From the NCBI GenBank assembly GCA_002862265.1, contig PKCQ01000556.1:1-8516 (forward strand): a DNA stretch of 8,516 nucleotides, in the 5' to 3' direction. Each line of letters begins with the position of its first letter. The stretch's first letter is position 1. The notes beneath the pieces were generated by a model. It was not told the origin of the DNA, ran no database searches, and saw nothing but the letters and a program-made list of their open reading frames with translations. Positions 1-5,433 of this stretch are shown one piece after another. The DNA is from Planctomycetaceae bacterium (lineage in GTDB: Bacteria; Planctomycetota; Planctomycetia; Pirellulales; Pirellulaceae). The position numbers were made by a program, and so were the translations under genes.

Positions 1-355
1 CGCCTTGATCGGTTCTGTTTTAATATCCGCAGCAGCCTGTTTGCAGGTATTCAGCCACAAAGATGCTGGCTATAGCGGCCGATGTCAAATAGATAGCCGT
101 TTGAGCTCGCAAGGGGGCGTTATCTTCCGCTAGAGAGGATCCCGCCCCGATTGGCAGGTCTCGAGCACTGTTTTAGTAGCTCATCTACGCAGGACGTGCC
201 AAAGTCGACAGCCCGGGTGCAAGACTGTGTTATTAAAGCAAAGCTAGTGTCGTCTTAACAAGTACCGTCTGTCAACGGCTTCGAGATTCGTCATTATTCC
301 GCGAAGTCCATGTGCATGGACACCAGAGTATTTTTATTGCGAAGAGCAGATCATT
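1..355. other. Region without a recognisable gene
   Basis: No frame here gives a protein I recognise. In plus frame 2, positions 2-133 are open and encode a 43-residue piece with a hydrophobic start (ALIGSVLISAAACLQVF) ending at TAG 131-133. It could be the tail of a gene that begins before the window, but it is too short and unlike anything known to me to call. Given the decayed genes downstream, this stretch may also be degraded coding DNA. No clear promoter or terminator was found. Confidence 0.4.
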
Positions 356-680
356 ATGCTCCCGGAGTGTCCACACTGCTTCATGCGAGTGATTTCATCG
401 AAAGACTGAATCTGCCCGAGTTGCGGGACAGACATGGCGGCTCCACCTGAGGACTCGGGCGTGTCAGCCCGCGTTTCGACACGCACCAAATTCCCGAACA
501 TTCGCCATCCTGGTGCCTTCAATACAACGAAGACGGTGGAGACTTCCGAGTAAAAATAAGTCGGTTGAGGAACAGGAGCACGCGGATAGCATTATACTCT
601 CTACGTTTCTTTGGGCTGCCTCAATTATTTTCTGGCCTCTTGCCTTTGTGGTTCAATTTCTAGGGCTAAGCAGAAATTAA
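356..680 (+). pseudogene. Decayed zinc-ribbon / membrane-helix protein
   Basis: From ATG 356 the frame reads MLPECPHCFMRV, then an in-frame TGA at 407-409, then ICPSCGTDM. This gives a CPxC...CPxC pair (codons 5, 8, 20, 23) spaced like a zinc ribbon, with the stop exactly where such ribbons usually carry a Gly or another loop residue. The frame closes at TAA 551-553. The adjacent frame (+1) then continues from about 555 to TAA 678-680 and encodes an acidic linker (SVEEQEHADS) followed by one strong transmembrane helix (IILSTFLWAASIIFWPLAFVV). The simplest reading is a single small protein of about 107 residues, with an N-terminal ribbon and a C-terminal membrane anchor, broken by one nonsense change and one frameshift between about 480 and 555. 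Similar ribbons (CPHCxxxVxxxxDGxCPxC) are common in planctomycete proteins; that link is from memory. The function is unknown. The start is uncertain, since the frame is open for some codons upstream and only a weak GAAGAG precedes the ATG. Confidence 0.6.
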
Positions 681-994
681 CAATACTTGGATACAGAACT
701 TCGATTGAACATCCCAACCTGCGGATCCTGTGATGCAATGGAAGCTACCATCGTTGCTTGTTCGATTGCAAAGTAGAGTACGACAATGCTCGTAGATCGT
801 CGATTCGCGAAATAGATCTCGGCCCACAATGAGTTGGTAATTTGGTTGCATGATTGTGTCCCAAGGTCGAGGTGGCTCACCTGTAGTCCATCTGGAATCG
901 AGATCGGCTGGCAACCATTCCGAGCGAAAACAGCCTGATAGCCTAAATCAAACTGGGCTCGGAGCGAACGCGTTAGGGAAGCTAAAATGCCTGC
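681..994. other. Spacer without a confident gene
   Basis: This lies between the zinc-ribbon remnant and the signal peptidase gene. A plus-strand frame through about 700-985 reads with plausible composition (e.g. IPTCGSCDAMEATIVACSIAK) but carries TAG codons at two places after lysine codons and a TGA TAG pair further on, so it could be another decayed gene; I do not recognise it. The minus strand is open over most of the stretch, but that frame runs through the start of the signal peptidase gene and has no recognisable domain. No secure promoter was identified. Confidence 0.35.
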
Positions 995-2374
995 ATGGAC
1001 GAGGAACAAAAAATAGGTGCAAACAGATGCGTAAAAGCAATATTGCTTTGCTGTGCTTTGGCAGTGGGATGCGCCCGATACTTCGAACTCGATCCGCAAA
1101 GCAACGAATCTATTCTCAGCCAGGAAGGAAAATTCCAAATTGGCTCATCGTCTATGGCTCCTCGACTTCCAGGGCCACGTCTGTCGATTGATTGCGGACG
1201 ATGCGGCCAAGCCTCAGAAATTTCGTTGGAAGACTATCGCGAGCCCGCGCTATCCCGCGGGCACCGATGTCCATTCTGCGGAAATTCCATTGCTTTGCGT
1301 TGTGATCATGGACGCAGGTTGGAGATCAACACGCCAACGAAAAGCAAGGCTTTGAAATATGAGTGCGAGATTTGCAACGAAGGTACATCGCAGTGCGGAT
1401 ATGTTCCTGGTGCCATCGTCGAGCCCAAGCTTGTTGCGTCTGTCCAGCGATGGGAGTGTGTGCTGATTCGTGCTGATGACCGCGCGCAGCCTTTGCTCAA
1501 ACGCGTCCTGGCTTTGCCGGGTGAAAGTGTTGAATTCAAAGAAGGAGAGTTATTCCTAAATGGAGAAATGTTTTTGAAATCCATTCCGGAATTCAGAAGC
1601 GTTGCAGTCCCGATCACATCTCTTCGGCATCCGGTCGGGAATTGGAAAATTGCGGAGGAGCGGCTCCAACCTCCGGCGTTTAGCCAGGAGAGACTAAATC
1701 TCTCGGCCGAACAAGAGCTTCTCTGGGAATACGCTGAGCCCGCCCCAGTTCATACTCATGAAAAAGCACCGAAAGACTGGCTGCGAGCAGCTAGAATCCA
1801 CGACGGTTTAGCACGTAACGCTGCGACTTCGACCGACCTGCGATTCGTTGGGGACTTCTGTTTGAACATCAAGCTGGAAGAACAGATTGCAGTGCCGGTT
1901 GAACTCGACTGTCAGATTGGAGAACAGTTGATCACCTTCGTCCTCGTGCCTTCGGCGAGCTCATCGACAACTCTTGCGGCTGCTCCCAACCAATTCATCT
2001 TACAAGTTGCCGACGAAGCGACGGTCGCATTCTGTGACGGAAGAGTCTTAGCCTCGGCGTTACGGGATCACAGCTGGACATACAGTGACTCCGCAACAAC
2101 AGAAACAGTGAATCGTGAAAACCCCGGTAGCTGGTTTTCGATTCAATGCACTGGCAACATCGCGATTGAGAAGCTCGAGCTTTCGCGGGATCTGTTTTTA
2201 CGCTCTGATGCACCAAGGTTGTCAGGCGGCCAAGCCGCGATGGCGGAGGCGAGTCATGAAACCGACGGCTATTTCTTGATTGGAGATAACATGGTTGTGT
2301 CGCATGACAGTCGAAATGGCTTGGGGCGGGTGCAAGAGGGTGACATCCTAGGCGTGATAGTAAACTCCGAATGA
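995..2374 (+). CDS. S26 signal peptidase I-like, zinc-ribbon insert
   Basis: A 459-residue protein with the boxes of type I signal peptidases, membrane serine proteases that cut signal peptides from exported proteins. Residues 14-28 are a hydrophobic segment (AILLCCALAVGCARY), presumably the membrane anchor. SMAP at 53-56 carries the expected nucleophile Ser53. KR at 169-170 in KRVLALPGE carries the expected general base Lys169. GDNMVVSHDSRNG at 430-442 matches the C-terminal GDN/SxDSR box. Two large insertions make it much longer than ordinary bacterial enzymes (about 180-320 residues). One, residues 67-134, has C67/C70, C92/C95, C103, C124/C127 and C134, like a zinc ribbon. The other, roughly 195-420, is rich in predicted beta-strand and ends in ELSRDLFL. 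Both are typical, to my memory, of planctomycete members. Start: the previous in-frame stop is TAA 983-985, so ATG 995 is the first ATG, but it has poor Shine-Dalgarno spacing (see findings). The DUF2306 remnant starts 22 bases downstream. Whether this is the housekeeping LepB or a paralogue cannot be told. Confidence 0.85.
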   Translation: MDEEQKIGANRCVKAILLCCALAVGCARYFELDPQSNESILSQEGKFQIGSSSMAPRLPGPRLSIDCGRCGQASEISLEDYREPALSRGHRCPFCGNSIALRCDHGRRLEINTPTKSKALKYECEICNEGTSQCGYVPGAIVEPKLVASVQRWECVLIRADDRAQPLLKRVLALPGESVEFKEGELFLNGEMFLKSIPEFRSVAVPITSLRHPVGNWKIAEERLQPPAFSQERLNLSAEQELLWEYAEPAPVHTHEKAPKDWLRAARIHDGLARNAATSTDLRFVGDFCLNIKLEEQIAVPVELDCQIGEQLITFVLVPSASSSTTLAAAPNQFILQVADEATVAFCDGRVLASALRDHSWTYSDSATTETVNRENPGSWFSIQCTGNIAIEKLELSRDLFLRSDAPRLSGGQAAMAEASHETDGYFLIGDNMVVSHDSRNGLGRVQEGDILGVIVNSE

Positions 2375-2396
2375 TGGTCTCGAGCGTGTTCATCGA

Positions 2397-3086
2397 ATGT
2401 CTGTTGTCAAACGATCACCATCACGTCTTTTTGCATCGCATCGCTTCTCGCAAATTCTTATTGGCTGCGGAATGCTACTGGGGCTGCGCATGCTACTTAG
2501 TATTCTGTTCGAGTATCGTTGGTATTTCCCGCCAAACTTCACCGAGTCGTTTTTCTTGGCAGGTCACACGACGGACTTTGCTGGGCTCTGGAAACTGGGG
2601 TTCTATATTCATACCCTCGCAAGTCTCATTTTACTGCTTCTTGCCGTTTTCTTGCAGTGGAAACGTAGCCGCCGGAACTTGTCTTTGCACCGATTCCTCG
2701 TGCGTTTACAGATGTCGCTGATCTTCCTGCTACTTGTTCCTAGTGGTCTCGTATTGTCGGTAAGAGCGACCGCCGGTCCCGTCTCACAGATCGGATTTTT
2801 TGCTCTCTCAGTAGCGACTGGACTCACTGCAGCGATGGCTCTTTGTCGCGCCCGACAGTAGAAAGTGAAGCAGCATCGCCTTTGGGCAACGTGACTTTTT
2901 GTACTAATGCTCTTGCCGCTTTTCCTGCGAGTTTGTTCTGGCGTGGCGATTGTCTCGCATTTGGACTCTCCGACGTTCTACCAGATCAACGCCTGGACGA
3001 GCTGGATCGTGCCCTTGCTGAGCTTTGAGGTCTGGATAGTGAGTAAACGGCACGCAACTATGGAAAAACACTCCTCGCACGCATGA
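2397..3086 (+). pseudogene. DUF2306 membrane protein, two internal stops
   Basis: The intact part (2397-2858) encodes 154 residues: a hydrophobic helix at about 18-38, then RWYFPPNF and FFLAGHTTDF, a helix containing FYIH, a basic loop with LHRF, and two further helices. This order matches the DUF2306 family of small predicted multi-pass membrane proteins of unknown function. The frame meets TAG at 2859-2861, but the same frame goes on with the rest of the family: KVKQHRLWAT, a second stop TGA 2892-2894, then LFVLMLLPLFLRV, an extracytoplasmic loop with TFYQINAWTSW and a last helix ending in FEVWIV, to TGA 3084-3086. The restored product would be 229 residues, close to the usual family size. 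Both stops can come from single C-to-T changes (CAG to TAG, CGA to TGA). It lies 22 bases after the signal peptidase gene and may share its transcript. A truncated 154-residue protein could still be made, but it would lack the conserved C-terminal third. Confidence 0.78.
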
Positions 3087-3558
3087 CGGTCACGTCCTGC
3101 AGATTCCTTTGAGAACGCGGATCCATTTTTGCTCGGCGCTGTCTTAATGGCTGAGAATTTCTTGGAGAAATCGCTCGGTGCAACTGTATTCAGACGCCGA
3201 GTTTGCAGGCTTCTCAACAGGTACAGCGACCATGCAAGCGACTTGGTCCATCTTTGAAATACTAGGTTTTGGGGAGGGAAACCGCCCAAGCATATAGTGC
3301 TACGTACAATCCGAAGTGCATTGCAGCGTGTCTCGAAGAATCTCCATCCTCGCGTCGGGACAGTATGTTGGAGCCTCGTATGCCGTTCTGCGCGGAGGCA
3401 AGTCCCGTTCTCACGACTCTGTAGCTTTCAACTTCCATCTGGTCCTCAGAAGTGTGTTCTCCATCTTGGTGCGCAGTGGGCTCTCGTAATAGCTGGAGGC
3501 TAGATCACGCGCAGCTCTGGCCCCGTACCCTGTGAATTCCCGCGCGCTGACTACTTAG
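3087..3558. other. Unassigned stretch before the EF-G remnant
   Basis: No intact gene was recognised. The DUF2306 frame happens to stay open after its final stop to about 3257, but the sequence (e.g. ADSFENADPFLLGAVLMAENF) matches nothing I know. At 3318-3338 one frame reads ALQRVSK and in another frame about 3490-3555 reads SRAALAPYPVNSRAL. These loosely resemble the EF-G domain III helix and the start of domain IV, so part of this stretch may be the more degraded upstream portion of the EF-G remnant. No G-domain motifs (AHxDxGKTT, DTPGH, NKxD) were seen. Confidence 0.35.
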
Positions 3559-4099
3559 AAAACTTTAGGTCTTTCTAACACTTTTGTGTCCTTGAAAGGT
3601 GGTTGTATTCCTAGTGAGTATCTCCGCAGCATCTAGAAAGGTTTTTCGGAGCAATTGCAAAATGGACCTGACGGAGAGTTTCAGTTTGTTGGCATTCGCG
3701 TCGTGCAGCCTGATAGCCGATATCAAAAGGAACAAAGTCCGACATGACTTTTCTTGAGTGTGCCAAGGAAGCGGTGCGTGAGTGCGTTCTGCCGCAAGCT
3801 GATTTGGCGACGCTGGAACCATGGATGCAACTGGAAGTAGAAATTCCGGAAGCATTCCAAGGCACAGTTAACGCGCATTTGAGCAAGATCCGCCGCCTGG
3901 CCGAGGATAGCGGATAAAAGGCGCTCAGTGTACTATTCGTGCCCAGGCGCCTCTGGTGGAGCCCTTCAACTACTCCGATGACTTGCAGACGATGGCCAAA
4001 GGTCACGGTACCTTCGGCATGACGTTTTCTGGCTATAAGGAAGCTACTGCACTAGTGGAAGCTACTGCGTTGGTATAGGCCGAGAAGCAGTTTGATTGA
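3559..4099 (+). pseudogene. EF-G C-terminal remnant (domains IV-V)
   Basis: Three successive frames together read as the C-terminal third of an EF-G-family GTPase, the factor that drives ribosomal translocation. First frame: LKGGCIPSEYLRSI, then TAG 3634-3636, then KGFSEQLQNGPDGEF; this corresponds to GGxIPxEYxxxVxKG of domain IV. Near 3738 a one-base loss moves the reading to SDMTFLECAKEAVRE, then LEPWMQLEVEIPEAFQG and LSKIRR, matching DSSxMAFxxAxxEA and LLEPIMxVEVxxPExxxG. Near 3914-3917 another shift leads to CTIRAQAPLVEPFNYSDDL and TMAKGHGTFGMTFSGY, matching the PLxxxFxYxxxLRxxTxGxGxF signature of domain V. TAG 4076-4078 and TGA 4097-4099 end it. No GTPase domain is present in the window. 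The conserved tip histidine of domain IV is not recognisable (DSRYQKEQS). This is a dead fragment, probably of a duplicated EF-G; whether from fusA or an EF-G-like paralogue cannot be told. The upstream limit is uncertain. Confidence 0.82.
4040..4075 (+). repeat. 18-bp imperfect tandem duplication
   Basis: GAAGCTACTGCACTAGTG at 4040-4057 is followed directly by GAAGCTACTGCGTTGGTA at 4058-4075. The copies agree at 13 of 18 bases and both read EATALV in the last frame of the EF-G remnant. It is probably a local duplication in a gene no longer under selection, or an old duplication in the parent gene near its C-terminus. Confidence 0.7.
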
Positions 4100-4107
4100 T
4101 CGACTGC

Positions 4108-4144
4108 GGTGAAGCAGGGGGAATCTTGCTTCGCCTCTTTCTTG
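4108..4144 (+). terminator. Probable rho-independent terminator
   Basis: GGTGAAGCA at 4108-4116 pairs over nine positions (one G-U) with TGCTTCGCC at 4127-4135, with a 10-base loop, and is followed by the pyrimidine-rich CTCTTTCTT. It sits 9 bases after the last stop of the EF-G remnant, so it is likely the terminator of the former gene. It would also insulate the arg cluster from upstream transcription. Confidence 0.6.
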
Positions 4145-4420
4145 ATGGTTTCTCACGACTCCTGGTGTCAGAACCCGGCGCGCAACCACATTGAAATCGG
4201 GAGAAATCGTGGGAACGAAATCGAATGGCCAACGAGAATCTAAAATACCAAAACTCTTAGCTTCTCTTTTTATGCATCATCACGTTTCCAGGTGATACAG
4301 ATTCGTACTGTCGAACGAGTCTATTATCGGAATCTTTTATTCTGCGACGGATATCTCATAGCTGCTGTTGCGGCGAGGTGAGGTTCCCGCAATCTTCACG
4401 CCTGTGCAGAACGCAGGCAA
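4145..4420. other. Non-coding stretch upstream of the arg cluster
   Basis: This holds no recognisable gene. A 32-codon frame from ATG 4145 to TAA 4241 has no known motif and no convincing ribosome binding site. The stretch is locally AT-rich around 4240-4350, compatible with a promoter and upstream regulatory region for argB. I could not find a sequence matching the ArgR boxes of E. coli or Bacillus. Confidence 0.5.
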
Positions 4421-4450
4421 TTGACGCGATTTGCGGCTTTGGTTTAGGAT
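4421..4450 (+). promoter_or_regulatory. Sigma70-like promoter of argB
   Basis: TTGACG (4421-4426, five of six consensus bases) and TAGGAT (4445-4450, four of six) are separated by 18 bases. Transcription would begin near 4457, leaving a leader of about 35 bases with a good ribosome binding site before GTG 4491. This fits a start downstream of TTG 4431 and ATG 4449, both of which lie inside the promoter. Confidence 0.5.
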
Positions 4451-4478
4451 GAAAGGCTTTTTCCGATCCTATTTGACG

Positions 4479-4485
4479 AGAGGAC
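4479..4485 (+). promoter_or_regulatory. Ribosome binding site deciding the argB start
   Basis: GAGAGGA lies 5 bases before GTG 4491. The upstream in-frame candidates TTG 4431 and ATG 4449 have no comparable purine-rich site, so GTG 4491 is the preferred start. Confidence 0.6.
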
Positions 4486-4490
4486 TTCAC

Positions 4491-5381
4491 GTGCAAGATG
4501 CGATATCCAAAGCTGATACGCTGATCGAAGCGATGGGCTGGATTCGTAATTTTCGAGGCAAGACGACGGTCATCAAACTTGGTGGAAGCTTGCTGGAGGA
4601 CATGGCCGCCCTCCGGCACTTATTGTTAGATGTGATCTTCATGGAAACCGTAGGAATGAAGCCGGTGATTGTGCACGGCGGTGGTGCTCGGATCAACAAG
4701 GCGATGGAAGAAGCGCAGATCGAAACTCAGTGGGTTCATGGTCGTCGAATCACCGACGCGCCCACTTTGGAAATCGTTGAGCGGGTATTGGCGGGGGAAA
4801 TCACGCAATTCCTCAAGGACGAAATAGAAAGACTGGGCGGCCGAGCCGTTAACCTGAACTTTGCCGGTGGCACGAATGTCTTAACGGGACAGAAGCTATC
4901 GCTCAACGGGCCCGATGGGGCTGAGATGGACTTGGGCTTTGTTGGTGAAGTGAATCAAGTCGATAGTGAAGCCATCGAAAGAATCCTGGACGCAAATCAG
5001 GTCCCTGTGATTCCTTCGATGTGTATTGATAAAACTGACCAGAAGTACAATGTCAATGCGGACACTGCAGCCATGGCCGTTGCGGAATCGCTAAGCGCAG
5101 AAAAGCTGGTTTTTTTGAGCGACGTGAACGGCGTGAGGCAAGACAAAGACGACGCGTCTACGATCATTCATTCACTCAATGAAGTGCAGGCTCAGGAGCT
5201 GATCGATTCGGGTGTCATTGATGCAGGGATGATTCCAAAAATCGAAGCGTGTCTCGCAACCTTGGGACGTGGAGTTAGTAAGGTGCATATAATTGACGGC
5301 AAGCTTCGGCACTCGTTGCTACTCGAGATCTACACCACCAGCGGCGTCGGAACGGAAATTGTACCGCTGCCGAAAAACTAA
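4491..5381 (+). CDS. argB: Acetylglutamate kinase
   Basis: Cytoplasmic amino-acid kinase that transfers phosphate from ATP to N-acetyl-L-glutamate, the second step of arginine synthesis. With GTG 4491 as start it has 296 residues, the usual family length, and begins QDAISKADTLIEA like its homologues. Motifs: VIKLGGS (27-33) with the phosphate-binding Lys29; VHGGG (61-65) binding the acetylglutamate/phosphate side; GRRITDAPTLE from residue 84, where the family reads GxRxTD; NVNADTAA from 187, the N-acetylglutamate and Mg-ATP region; SDVNGV; and GMIPK with Lys250, a transition-state stabilising lysine. The end SGVGTEI matches the family's G(I/V)GT. The frame is open upstream to TTG 4431, but that would place translation inside the promoter. 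It is first in an argB-argD-argF series, 52 bases before argD. Arginine inhibition is typical of ArgB with an N-terminal extended helix; this one has the QDAI... helix seen in such enzymes, so inhibition is possible but inferred. Confidence 0.95.
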   Translation: MQDAISKADTLIEAMGWIRNFRGKTTVIKLGGSLLEDMAALRHLLLDVIFMETVGMKPVIVHGGGARINKAMEEAQIETQWVHGRRITDAPTLEIVERVLAGEITQFLKDEIERLGGRAVNLNFAGGTNVLTGQKLSLNGPDGAEMDLGFVGEVNQVDSEAIERILDANQVPVIPSMCIDKTDQKYNVNADTAAMAVAESLSAEKLVFLSDVNGVRQDKDDASTIIHSLNEVQAQELIDSGVIDAGMIPKIEACLATLGRGVSKVHIIDGKLRHSLLLEIYTTSGVGTEIVPLPKN

Positions 5382-5433
5382 GAGCCCATCAGCATCAGGG
5401 CACCTTCTTGTTTACCAAGCATGAGAATTTGAA

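Noticed and set aside
356..553. TGA 407-409 as a selenocysteine codon in the CPHC...CPSC protein
   Set aside because: The position falls in the loop between the metal-binding pairs, where a Gly or similar residue is usual; there is no clear downstream SECIS hairpin, and a frameshift follows, so decay is simpler.
677..1138. Open minus-strand frame of 153 codons before and across the signal peptidase start
   Set aside because: It overlaps the coding region of the protease, shows no domain or signal, and its composition looks like an antisense shadow. It cannot be fully excluded, but nothing supports it.
2371..2721. Plus-strand 116-codon frame overlapping the DUF2306 remnant
   Set aside because: It is in another frame from the family-matching DUF2306 translation and has no conserved features; it is a shadow.
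3611..4006. Minus-strand frame opposite the EF-G remnant
   Set aside because: The plus strand carries ordered EF-G motifs here, so the antisense frame is incidental.
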